Shown here piece after piece: positions 1 to 8,241 of a stretch of DNA of 64,000 nt (positions within the stretch are counted from its first letter, which is position 1; the number at the start of each line of letters is the position of its first letter). Source of the stretch: JASLBX01 sp036374175 (GTDB lineage: Bacteria > Actinomycetota > Actinomycetes > Jiangellales > Jiangellaceae); contig DASUUH010000123.1 in assembly GCA_036374175.1 (NCBI GenBank), positions 62,001-126,000 on the forward strand, in the 5' to 3' direction. Below the pieces are notes generated by a model, which worked only from the letters and a program-made list of their open reading frames with translations, had not been told where the DNA came from and did no database searches. Made by a program: the position numbers and the translations under genes.

Positions 1-1041
1 AAGCTGGTGCCCTTCGGATCCAAAGACTCCGGGCAGCACATTAACGTCGACGGGACCCTCGCCGGGCGCGCCTACACCGACGTGTCGCGGCAGCAGCGGC
101 AAGCCGACTCGGCCTACATTGTGTGGGAGCCGCTTCTGGACGGCACGGAGCGGCTGGGCGTGCTGGAGTTGACGTTCCCAACCCCGGACGATCGGCGCCG
201 GGTGGACGTCGACGGCCGCCATCTCGCATCGCTTGTCGCCGAGATGTTGGTTGCCCGCGACAAATACGGCGACGCGATCGCGCGAACGCGACGCTTGCTT
301 CCGATGCAGCTGCCGGCCGAGATGCAATGGCAACTGATGCCCCCGCTCACGTTCGGCACGCCGCATGTGGTCATCTCCGGGACGATCGAGCCGGCTTACG
401 AGGTGGGCGGTGACTGCTTCGACTACGCGGTGAACGGCTCAACTGCGCATGTGGCCGTCATTGATGCCATGGGGCACGGACTCGGGGCGACGCTCCTGGC
501 CACCGTGGCGGTCGGCGCATTGCGCAACGCCCGCCGATCCGGGCTCGACCTCGTCGACACGGTCCGATCCATGGACAAATGGCTGACCTCGCAGTTCGGG
601 CTGGACACGTTCGTAACTGCGATCGTCGCCGAACTGGACGTCGTTACCGGCCATTACCGATGGGTAAACGCTGGACATCCGCCGGCACTGTTGCTTCGCG
701 CCGGCCAGGTCGTCAAGACATTGGAGGAAGGGATCAATCCACCCCTCGGCCTGCTGGACGACATGCCCATTGCTCTGGAAGAACGGCTGGAGCCGGGGGA
801 CGGGCTCGTGCTCTACACCGATGGCGTCACCGAAGCCCGGGACGGCATCAACGGCGTGTTCGGTGTCGACCGTCTCGTCGACTTCGTCACGCGCGCCGCC
901 GCCGCAGCACTGCCGGCACCGGAGACGCTCCGCCGGCTCAACCGCGCCATCCTCGAACACCAGGAGGGCAACTTGCAGGACGACGCCACCACCGTGCTCG
1001 TGGAGTGGCAGGGCGACGCGGCACTGCGGCTTAAGCCGTAG
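1..1041 (+). CDS. PP2C/SpoIIE-type serine/threonine phosphatase, 5' truncated by window edge
   Basis: The frame is open to the left edge, so the true start is outside; at least 346 residues are visible. The N-terminal part resembles the end of a sensor (GAF-like) domain, followed by the SpoIIE phosphatase fold. Metal-binding signatures are seen in order: VGGDCFDY, DAMGHG, LYTDGVTEARD and DDATTVLVEW. Such proteins dephosphorylate anti-anti-sigma factors and feed stress sigma-factor switches in actinobacteria. The partner is not visible here. The convergent neighbour (stop at 1052) is an alcohol dehydrogenase. Family assignment is firm; the signal and substrate are unknown. Confidence 0.9.
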   Translation, partial: KLVPFGSKDSGQHINVDGTLAGRAYTDVSRQQRQADSAYIVWEPLLDGTERLGVLELTFPTPDDRRRVDVDGRHLASLVAEMLVARDKYGDAIARTRRLLPMQLPAEMQWQLMPPLTFGTPHVVISGTIEPAYEVGGDCFDYAVNGSTAHVAVIDAMGHGLGATLLATVAVGALRNARRSGLDLVDTVRSMDKWLTSQFGLDTFVTAIVAELDVVTGHYRWVNAGHPPALLLRAGQVVKTLEEGINPPLGLLDDMPIALEERLEPGDGLVLYTDGVTEARDGINGVFGVDRLVDFVTRAAAAALPAPETLRRLNRAILEHQEGNLQDDATTVLVEWQGDAALRLKP

Positions 1042-1051
1042 CCTCCCAGCC

Positions 1052-2299
1052 TCAGCGTGCGCCGCTGATGTGAGCGCCTCGACCGCCTGGATAGACCTCC
1101 GCATTGATCCGGGCGGGTTGCATGAGGACTTTCGTGCAACCTTCCTCCTTCTTCTGGAAGATCTCGTATCCGTGCGGCGCCTCGTCCAGCGGCAGGTAGT
1201 GGCTCGCCAGGTCTTCCGTGCCCAGCGGGTCCGAGTCCGCAAGCAGGTGCGGCATGATGTCGTCGACCCATTTCTTGACGTGGCACTGGCCCATGCGCAG
1301 CTGGATGCCTTTGTCGAACATGGCCATCATCGGCATCGGGTCGATGGCCCCGCTGTATACACCGGTGATAGAAACCGTGCCACCACGGCGAACGGCCGCG
1401 ATGGCGTCGTTCAGCGCGGCGAGCCGGTCGACGCCGAACCGTTGGGAAACCGGCCTGCCGACGGCATTGGGTAACCGGGCGACCAGGTTCTGAGCCGCTC
1501 CGACGACAGCACTGCCGTGGGCTTCCATCCCGACGGCGTCTATCACGCTGTCCGGCCCGCGGCCGTCGGTGCGATCGGCGAGATAGCCGGGCACGTCGTC
1601 CACTTCATTGGCGTCGATGACCTCGATACCATGCCGCGCGGCCATGGTGAGACGTTCGGGGACGATATCGATGCCGTAGACGTGTTCGGCACCCTGCACT
1701 AGAGCGCTCCTGGCGCTGAACTGGCCGACCGGACCGAGCCCGTAGACCGCCACCGAGCCGCCCTTTGGGATGTTGGCGTACGCGGCGGCCTGCCAGCCGG
1801 TAGGCAGAATGTCCGAGAGGTACACGAAGCGGTCCTCTGACGGCCCGTTCGGCACCTTGATCGGCCCGAACTGGGCTTGCGGAACTCGAAGATACTCGGC
1901 CTGGCCGCCGGGAACGTGCCCATACAAGGTGGTGTAACCGAACAGCGACCCGCCGGTGCCGTGCTCTCGATTCTGCGTGGTCTCACATTGTGCGTAGAGC
2001 TCCTGTTGGCACATCCAGCAGCGGCCACACGCGATGTTGAACGGGATGACGACGCGGTCGCCGCGTTGGATGTGCTGCGCCGCCTCCGAGCCGACATCCT
2101 CGACCACGCCCATCGGCTCGTGCCCAAGGATGTCGCCGTCCTCGAGGAAAGCCGAGAGCACCTCGTACAAATGCAGGTCCGAACCGCAGATGTTGGTCGT
2201 GGTGATCCGCACTATCGCGTCGGTGGGCTCCTCGATCCGCGGCTCGGGGACGTCCTCCACCCGGACGTCACGTTTGCCATGCCACCTGACCGCCTTCAT
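1052..2299 (-). CDS. Zinc-dependent alcohol dehydrogenase (glutathione-independent formaldehyde dehydrogenase-like)
   Basis: 415-residue medium-chain dehydrogenase. The catalytic zinc site is seen as NICGSDLH and GHEPMG. The structural zinc lobe CGRCWMCQQELYAQC follows, then the nucleotide-binding motif YGLGPVGQF near residues 185-195. Length and the glycine-rich insert match the FDH-like branch (about 380-415 residues) that uses NAD(P) and often acts on aldehydes or alcohols. The ATG at 2299 is preceded by AAGGTGA, a good ribosome site. It is divergent from the LuxR-type regulator, which might control it. Substrate is not predictable from sequence. Confidence 0.9.
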   Translation of the reverse strand: MKAVRWHGKRDVRVEDVPEPRIEEPTDAIVRITTTNICGSDLHLYEVLSAFLEDGDILGHEPMGVVEDVGSEAAQHIQRGDRVVIPFNIACGRCWMCQQELYAQCETTQNREHGTGGSLFGYTTLYGHVPGGQAEYLRVPQAQFGPIKVPNGPSEDRFVYLSDILPTGWQAAAYANIPKGGSVAVYGLGPVGQFSARSALVQGAEHVYGIDIVPERLTMAARHGIEVIDANEVDDVPGYLADRTDGRGPDSVIDAVGMEAHGSAVVGAAQNLVARLPNAVGRPVSQRFGVDRLAALNDAIAAVRRGGTVSITGVYSGAIDPMPMMAMFDKGIQLRMGQCHVKKWVDDIMPHLLADSDPLGTEDLASHYLPLDEAPHGYEIFQKKEEGCTKVLMQPARINAEVYPGGRGAHISGAR

Positions 2300-2533
2300 G
2301 TTGAGTCACCTTCTTGCCGAGAACAATCCATCCGAGTGGCGGCTGCCCGCCGCAGTGACGGCGAAACCTGCAACGCCGGTTCTCGTTACCGGTCGGAGTT
2401 CTGATGTGTGCCATCCTGCACAGAGCGCGTTTCGGTTCCTCAGGAAAGCTGCCAGCTGAGAAGGTGCCTCACATCCGTGGAGGTCCGCAGCCGGTCTTGG
2501 CTGTGACACTTGGTTTGGGGAGATGATTACGCT

Positions 2534-4861
2534 GTGGCTTCCAGCGTCGCCACGCTGCCCGTGCCGCCTACGCCACTCGTCGGGCGGGAGGGTGAGCTCG
2601 GCCTGATCGAAACGGCGCTAGCCGACCCGCAGTTCCGTCTCGTCACATTGACCGGGCCGCCTGGAGTGGGCAAGACCCGGTTGGCCCTGGCCGCCGCCCA
2701 GGCGGCAGCCAGCCGGTTCGCCGACGGAGAGGTGTTCGTCGACCTCGCTCGCGTTCCAAGTGGTGGATCCGTCCTCGGCGAGATCGCACGGGCGATCGGC
2801 ACCAGTGAGGCACCGGGGCAGCCCGTGCGTGACCGCCTGATCGATCGGCTCGCGGATCGGGAGCTACTGCTCGTCATCGACAACTGCGAACACTTCCTCC
2901 CGGTACCTGAACTCGGCGAGGTACTCGCTGCGTGCGCTCAGCTACGGGTTCTCTCCACCAGTCGGGAGCGGCTTCACCTGACCGTCGAACGGGAGGTCTC
3001 CATCTTGCCGTTGCCAGTGCCCACGGCCACCGACCTCGACGATCCGGAACGGGTGGCCGCGAGCCCGGCCGTCCGGCTCCTGGTGTCACGGGCACAGGCC
3101 GTCCAGCACGGCTTCGCCGTCACGCCCGAGAACGCCCGAGACCTCGCTGACGTGTGCATTCGCCTGGACGGGTTGCCCCTTGCGCTCGAGTTGGCCGCCC
3201 CGCAGTTGAAGGTCTTCACCGCTGGAGAGCTCGCGTACCGACTGCGACACCGGTCCATCCTTCTCGCCGGCGGGTTCCACGACATGCCGGACCGGCACGA
3301 AGGACTGCGCACGGCCATCAGCTGGAGTCACAATCTGATGCCGGAGTCGGAACGTTCCATGTTCCGCAGGCTTGCGGTGTTCGTCGGCGGCTGGACATTG
3401 CCCGCCGCCGAAGCGGTCTGCATGTCGCCGGACGACGCTCGACCCCTCGATGTGGCGGCGGCCACGGCGTCGCTGGTGGACAAGAGCATCATCAACCGGT
3501 CGACCAGACCGGACGGTGTCACGGTTTTCTCGATGCTCGAGAGCATCCGTGAGTTCGCGGCCGAGCAGTTGGCCGCTCGCGGTGAACAGGAGCCGACGAG
3601 GCAGCGCCATGCCAGGTTCTACGCCTCGCTGGGGGTCCAGGCGGAGGTAGGCATCGGCACGTCCGAAGAGGATCTGTGGTGGGCCTGGCTCGGGTACGAG
3701 CACGGCAACCTCCGCTCGGCCTTCGAGCACAGCCTCGACAGCGGTGATGTGACCACGGCTCTCCAGCTTGCTTCGGCACTGGGCTGGTACTGGTACACCC
3801 GTGGTTACGTCGGGGAGGGGCGGGTGATCGTCACTCGGACTCTCGAGGCCGGCACGGGGCAGGCACCGGCGAGCGCGGTCGCCAGCGCGCTGCTGGCTGC
3901 GGGCATCCTGTCGTGGTCTCACGGGGATCTCGACGACGCCGCCGGTCTGCTCGGCCGGAGCCTGACCATGAGCGAGGACGAAGGCGACCTGCGCCGGGTG
4001 GCCATCGCCAGCGCATTCTTAGGTCACGTCGCACGGGACGCCGGCGACTACGACACCGCGGCCCGCCTCCACGCTCGGGCCCGCGACATCCACGAGAGTG
4101 CTGCGAACGAGCGCGGTGCAGCGTGGGCCCAGTTCGACCTTGGCTTGCTGGCCTGGCGTCGCGCCAGTCTCGATGAAGCGGCCGACTGGCTGGAGTCGAG
4201 TTTGCGGCGATTCCGGAAGATGGGCTACGAGTGGGCCGTTGCCTGGTCGGCGTGGGCCCTGGCAAGTGTTGAAACCAAGCTCGGTAACTCTGGGGTCGCG
4301 GCCACGCTCGCCGCAGACGCGCTGGACACTTATGAACGGCTCGACGACCGGCGCGGCCTTGCCCAGAGTCTGGAACTGGTCGCGGAGATCGCCAGTGGTC
4401 GCGGGCTTGGCGAAACCGCCGGTCGCCTGCTCGGTGCCGCCTCCGTGATGCGCCGCGCACTCGCTGTGCCGGGAACAGCGAGCGAGCTGGCAGCACGCGA
4501 ACACACCGAGCGGGCCGTCGGCCAGGCATTGGGACCGGAGCGGGCCGAGCGCGCCTTCGATGCCGGGCGGGCATTGCCGTCCACCGGAGTCTTGGCTCTG
4601 GCCCGGCGCGTCGTGCGCCCGGCCACTGGCCATGACGATCAACCGGCTCGCTGGCCCACGCCTCGAGAACGTGAGGTCGCCGCACTCATCGCGGCCGGGC
4701 GCACCAACCGCGAGATAGGGCGGGCCCTGGGCATCACCGAGAAGACCGCAGAAGTGCATGTCCGCAACATGATGGGCAAACTCGGCTCCCGCTCCCGCGC
4801 CGAGATCGCGTCCTGGGCGGTCTCCCACGGCATCTACGAACCTGATCGCGATAGCTCCTAA
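2534..4861 (+). CDS. LuxR-family transcriptional regulator with AAA/NB-ARC ATPase domain (AfsR/LAL-like)
   Basis: About 775 residues. A P-loop (GPPGVGKTR, about residue 42) and Walker B LLLVIDNCEHF form an STAND-type ATPase. A long TPR-like helical region follows, then a C-terminal LuxR helix-turn-helix (TPREREVAALIAAGRTNREIG ending about 30 residues before the stop). I prefer the GTG at 2534 because GGGGAG at 2517-2522 lies 11 bases upstream; an in-frame TTG at 2510 is the longer alternative and lacks a close ribosome site. Such proteins are ATP-dependent activators. It precedes the methyltransferase/DUF1326 run and is divergent from the dehydrogenase, so either is a possible target. Confidence 0.9.
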   Translation: MASSVATLPVPPTPLVGREGELGLIETALADPQFRLVTLTGPPGVGKTRLALAAAQAAASRFADGEVFVDLARVPSGGSVLGEIARAIGTSEAPGQPVRDRLIDRLADRELLLVIDNCEHFLPVPELGEVLAACAQLRVLSTSRERLHLTVEREVSILPLPVPTATDLDDPERVAASPAVRLLVSRAQAVQHGFAVTPENARDLADVCIRLDGLPLALELAAPQLKVFTAGELAYRLRHRSILLAGGFHDMPDRHEGLRTAISWSHNLMPESERSMFRRLAVFVGGWTLPAAEAVCMSPDDARPLDVAAATASLVDKSIINRSTRPDGVTVFSMLESIREFAAEQLAARGEQEPTRQRHARFYASLGVQAEVGIGTSEEDLWWAWLGYEHGNLRSAFEHSLDSGDVTTALQLASALGWYWYTRGYVGEGRVIVTRTLEAGTGQAPASAVASALLAAGILSWSHGDLDDAAGLLGRSLTMSEDEGDLRRVAIASAFLGHVARDAGDYDTAARLHARARDIHESAANERGAAWAQFDLGLLAWRRASLDEAADWLESSLRRFRKMGYEWAVAWSAWALASVETKLGNSGVAATLAADALDTYERLDDRRGLAQSLELVAEIASGRGLGETAGRLLGAASVMRRALAVPGTASELAAREHTERAVGQALGPERAERAFDAGRALPSTGVLALARRVVRPATGHDDQPARWPTPREREVAALIAAGRTNREIGRALGITEKTAEVHVRNMMGKLGSRSRAEIASWAVSHGIYEPDRDSS

Positions 4862-4934
4862 GTGATTTCCCGGATGGTGGTGGCCACGCTCCCACCGTAG
4901 AACCGAGGGAACACATGCGTTTGGGGGCCTGGTG

Positions 4935-5747
4935 ATGACTGACCAGCCGGCGACGACCATCTCCTCGGTGAGCCGAGCCGCAACGGTGGTCTACGGCCTC
5001 GTGGCTTACGCCTCGTTTGTTGCCGCCTTCGCCTACGCTCTCGGGTTCCTAGCCAACGCCGGGGTACCGAAGGGCATCGACGACGGGCGGGCGACCCCGG
5101 CGGCCGCAGCCGTCGTCATCAACTGCGGGCTCCTTGGCCTGTTCGCCGTCCAGCACAGCGTGATGGCGCGGCCGTGGTTCAAGCGCCGGCTGATCCGCTT
5201 CGTGCCTCGGGCGGCCGAACGCAGCACGTACGTCCTAGCCGCCAGCCTTGCGGTGGGGTTGCTCTTCTGGCAGTGGCGGCCGTTGCCCGCGACCATCTGG
5301 TCGTTCGAGGCAGGCTGGGCGGTCGCGGCGCTCTGGGTGGTCAAGGTGCTGGGCGTGGTGATGGTGGTGGGTAGCACCTTCGCGGCAGGTCACCTGAAGA
5401 TGTTCGGTGTACAACAGGTGCTCACGCGTTCGCCCCGAAACCGCGGCGGCGCCGGCTTCCGGCGGCCATGGCTGTTCCGGATCGTGCGGCACCCCATCAT
5501 GGTCGGCTTCATGATCGCATTCTGGGCATCGCCGCAGATGAGCGCCGGCCAGCTGTTGTTCAACACACTCGCGACCGGCTACATCCTGGTGGCGGTCCGG
5601 TGGCAGGAGCGCGATCTTCAGGCGCACTTCGGCGCTCCTTACGAGGAGTACCTGCGCGACGTCCCACGATTCCTGCCGCGGCTTGCCCGCTCGGCGCGCG
5701 GCCGGCCGAGCTCACCCATTCCCGCACAGATCGGAGAAGGTCAATGA
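4935..5747 (+). CDS. mddA: Methanethiol S-methyltransferase-like (MddA/NnrU, isoprenylcysteine methyltransferase family) membrane protein
   Basis: About 270 residues with five or so membrane segments. The C-terminus has the ICMT-fold SAM site: FRIVRHPIMVGF, then ERDLQAHFGAPYEEYLRDVP. The N-terminal half (LLGLFAVQHSVMARPWFK, ERSTYVLAASL, FWQWRPLP) is characteristic of the MddA group, which methylates methanethiol to dimethyl sulfide using SAM. The ATG at 4935 follows GGGGG at 4923-4927; GTG at 4932 is possible. Its stop overlaps the next start (ATGA at 5744-5747), so it is translationally coupled to the DUF1326 gene. The reaction is inferred from family membership only. Confidence 0.75.
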   Translation: MTDQPATTISSVSRAATVVYGLVAYASFVAAFAYALGFLANAGVPKGIDDGRATPAAAAVVINCGLLGLFAVQHSVMARPWFKRRLIRFVPRAAERSTYVLAASLAVGLLFWQWRPLPATIWSFEAGWAVAALWVVKVLGVVMVVGSTFAAGHLKMFGVQQVLTRSPRNRGGAGFRRPWLFRIVRHPIMVGFMIAFWASPQMSAGQLLFNTLATGYILVAVRWQERDLQAHFGAPYEEYLRDVPRFLPRLARSARGRPSSPIPAQIGEGQ

Positions 5748-6385
5748 CATCCACCGCCACCGAAGAGAGCACCGTGGCCACGACGTACGACATCGAGGGT
5801 CGGCTGCTGGAGGTGTGCACCTGCAACACGCTCTGCCCGTGCTGGGTCGGCGAGGACCCGGACGGCGGCAGCTGCGAATCGATCCTCGCCTGGGCCGTAG
5901 ATAGCGGGACGATTGAGGGCGTCGACGTCTCCGACCGGGTGATCGCGGCCAGCGTGCACATTCCGGGCAATGTGCTGGCAGGCAACTGGAAGGCGGCGGT
6001 GTTCGTCGACGACCGGTGCACTGAGGAACAGCAGGCCGCGTTGCTGAAGGTGTTCACCGGCCAGCTCGGTGGACCGATCGCCGACCTCGCGGCTCTCATC
6101 GGCGAGGTGGTCGCTGTCGAACCCGCCACGATCACCTTCACCGTGACCGGCGGCGAGGGGACAGTCAAGATCGGTGATCTGGCCGAGGCCAAGCTCAGCC
6201 CATTCCGGGGCGCCACCGGCGGGACCACCGCGCTGCACGAAACGGTGTTCAGCACGATCCCCGGATCCCCGGCCTACCCCGGCAAGGCGGAGCGATTCCA
6301 GCGCGCCGGCGCCCGGCACGGCCTGTCCGACGTCGACGTGCGTGGCCAGAACGCCATTCAGGGTTCGTTCCGCTTCTCCGGCTGA
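5744..6385 (+). CDS. DUF1326 domain protein
   Basis: 213 residues. A conserved cysteine cluster near the N-terminus (LEVCTCNTLCPCWVG; Cys25, 27, 31 and 33) suggests metal or redox chemistry. The remainder is a beta-rich domain with no recognised catalytic motif. DUF1326 genes are frequently paired with DUF2182 genes, as here (overlap of one base at 6385). Start chosen at ATG 5744, which overlaps the upstream TGA and follows GGAGAAGG. No experimentally based function is known to me; a role in metal handling is inference from the cysteines and the neighbour. Confidence 0.88.
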   Translation: MTSTATEESTVATTYDIEGRLLEVCTCNTLCPCWVGEDPDGGSCESILAWAVDSGTIEGVDVSDRVIAASVHIPGNVLAGNWKAAVFVDDRCTEEQQAALLKVFTGQLGGPIADLAALIGEVVAVEPATITFTVTGGEGTVKIGDLAEAKLSPFRGATGGTTALHETVFSTIPGSPAYPGKAERFQRAGARHGLSDVDVRGQNAIQGSFRFSG

Positions 6386-7167
6386 TGGATCTCACGACTA
6401 CGGTCGCGACCCGGCCGCCCGCGCGAGGGCTCGCGCGGGCCGTCTGGGTCGTCGCCAGCGTCTGCTGGATAGCCGCGATCGGGGCCGTCCTGCTCAGCGG
6501 GAACATCCACGGCCACCACGACGTCGCCCTCGGGACATCGGGAACGGGCTGGACAGTGCGGCTCGTGCTCTTCGGAACCGCGTGGTTGGTCATGGTGGGC
6601 GCCATGATGCTTCCCACGGCGGTGTCCATGCTGGAGCTGTTCTGGACGGTCAGCGCACGCCACCGGCAGCCGCTGCTCAGCCGCGTCGTGTTCGTCGGTA
6701 CATATCTGTTGGTCTGGATCGGCTTCGCCTTCGGGGCCTTGGCCGGTGACGCCGCCGTCCATGCGCTGGTCGACGCGTGGCATTGGCTGTCGGTTCGCCC
6801 AGGTCTGGTGCTCGGAGGCACGCTCCTTCTGGCCGGATCCTTCCAGTTCAGTGCCCTCAAGAAGGCCTGCCTGACCGCGTGCCGGTCGCCCCTGAGCCTG
6901 CTGTGGCAGCACTACCGCCGAGGCATCGCCGGTGCCTTCACACTCGGGGTTCGGCATGCGGTGTACTGCCTCGGCTGCTGCTGGGCGCTGATGCTGGTGA
7001 TGTTCGCGACGGGCACGGGCAGCCTGCTGTGGATGCTCATGCTGACCGGCGTGATGGTGGCTGAGAAGACCACCGCTTGGGGCGGGCGTCTCGTGGCGCC
7101 GGTCGGTATCGCCCTGATCGCCGGCGGCCTTGCGACTGGCGGCATCGCACTGTTCACTCCACTGTAG
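6385..7167 (+). CDS. DUF2182 predicted metal-binding integral membrane protein
   Basis: 260 residues, six to seven predicted hydrophobic segments (about residues 22-44, 56-80, 97-120, 133-155, 190-215, 230-258). Met-, His- and Cys-containing segments such as WLVMVGAMMLPTAVSMLE and VRHAVYCLGCCWALML fit the predicted metal-binding description of this family. The start shares one base with the upstream stop (TGATG). It is followed 14 bases later by a His-rich micro-protein. Function unknown; co-occurrence with DUF1326 is the main clue. Confidence 0.88.
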   Translation: MDLTTTVATRPPARGLARAVWVVASVCWIAAIGAVLLSGNIHGHHDVALGTSGTGWTVRLVLFGTAWLVMVGAMMLPTAVSMLELFWTVSARHRQPLLSRVVFVGTYLLVWIGFAFGALAGDAAVHALVDAWHWLSVRPGLVLGGTLLLAGSFQFSALKKACLTACRSPLSLLWQHYRRGIAGAFTLGVRHAVYCLGCCWALMLVMFATGTGSLLWMLMLTGVMVAEKTTAWGGRLVAPVGIALIAGGLATGGIALFTPL

Positions 7168-7181
7168 AGGAGGGCTCATTG

Positions 7182-7349
7182 ATGCACGTGGTACTCGCTC
7201 ATGCCGGTCACAGCCATGGCCCCGACCCGGCCCTGGTTGCCGTACTCGTTGCTTTGATCGTGCTCGGCGTCCTGGCTGTCGCGACGGCTCTCCGGCGGGC
7301 TTGGGCGGGCCGGCAGACGCTCGGGGTAGGTGGCGATGAGGGCATGTGA
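7182..7349 (+). CDS. His-rich single-span membrane micro-protein (55 aa)
   Basis: Small ORF with a strong ribosome site (GAGGAGGG at 7167-7174) before ATG 7182. The peptide begins MHVVLAHAGHSHGPDP, giving four histidines in the first 13 residues, then one hydrophobic span (residues about 17-36) and a basic tail. Its 3' end overlaps the start of the next gene (7336) by 14 bases. A metal-ligand N-terminus plus one membrane helix next to DUF2182 suggests an accessory subunit; that is inference. No family recognised. Confidence 0.65.
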   Translation: MHVVLAHAGHSHGPDPALVAVLVALIVLGVLAVATALRRAWAGRQTLGVGGDEGM

Positions 7350-8241
7350 ACCCATCGTCGAAGGGCACGTGGACCGGGACGGAGTCACTCTCGGGTACCA
7401 GGTTTTCGGCGGCGGCGAGCCGTCGATCTTGTTGTTGCCGACGTGGACGGTCATACATTCCCGGTTCTGGAAGTTGCAGGTGCCCTACCTGGCCCGGCAC
7501 TATCGCGTGATCACGTACGACGGCCCAGGCAACGGCCGATCGGACCGGCCCCTGGAGGCCACGCCGTACCACCACTCCGCGCAGGTCGCGCACGCGCAGG
7601 CCGTGCTGGACGCGACGGGCACCAGTCGGGCCGTCGTGGTCGGCCTGTCGATGGCTGCGAACTGGGCGCTCGAGCTCGCCGCGACCGATCCCGACCGCGT
7701 CGCCGGCCTCGTCGTGATCTGCCCATCGGTCGCATTGCCGGCCGGCCGATCGCAACGGTCCGATCACTTCGCACCGCTCGATCCGCTCCCGGATCTGCCT
7801 CCGTCCGCGGTTCCGGCCGGGGGCCGGGATCCGGCGGCGCAGTGGGCGAAGTACAACCTCGAGTATTGGCGCAAGCACCACGAGGACTTCCTGTGGTTCT
7901 TCTTCGGCCAGGCGTTCAACGAGCCGCATTCCACCAAGCCGATCGAGGACGCGGTTGCCTGGGGGTTGGAAACGACCGGAGAAGTGCTGGCCGCGCACCA
8001 TTCCCCTGGTGCCTATCCGGATGAGGCGACCGTGCGCCACTGGTGCGGGCAGGTGTCGGCGCCGGCACTGGTGATGCACGGCGACATCGACCAGATCAGC
8101 CCGTTCGCCCGGGGGCGGTTGCTCGCTGAACTTATCAACGGACAACTTGTCGCACTGGAAGGATCGGGCCACGTGCCGCTCGCCCGCGACCCGGTCCGGG
8201 TCAACCGGGCCCTCCGCGAGTTCGTCGAACGGCTGACCTGA
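7336..8241 (+). CDS. Alpha/beta hydrolase
   Basis: 301 residues. Nucleophile elbow VVVGLSMAANW with Ser105, acid in VMHGDIDQ and histidine in LEGSGHVPLAR: a complete Ser-Asp-His triad. Oxyanion region LLLPTWTVIHSRFW. ATG 7336 was chosen over GTG 7330 because the adjacent paralogue starts with the same MRA...VDRDGV pattern and both then place the nucleophile at residue 105. Overlaps the micro-protein upstream and shares one base (TGATG) with the downstream fusion gene. Substrate unknown. Confidence 0.9.
   Translation: MRACEPIVEGHVDRDGVTLGYQVFGGGEPSILLLPTWTVIHSRFWKLQVPYLARHYRVITYDGPGNGRSDRPLEATPYHHSAQVAHAQAVLDATGTSRAVVVGLSMAANWALELAATDPDRVAGLVVICPSVALPAGRSQRSDHFAPLDPLPDLPPSAVPAGGRDPAAQWAKYNLEYWRKHHEDFLWFFFGQAFNEPHSTKPIEDAVAWGLETTGEVLAAHHSPGAYPDEATVRHWCGQVSAPALVMHGDIDQISPFARGRLLAELINGQLVALEGSGHVPLARDPVRVNRALREFVERLT

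Noticed and set aside
439..1242. Minus-strand ORF opposite the SpoIIE phosphatase
   Set aside because: No motifs and it overlaps the dehydrogenase stop region; shadow.
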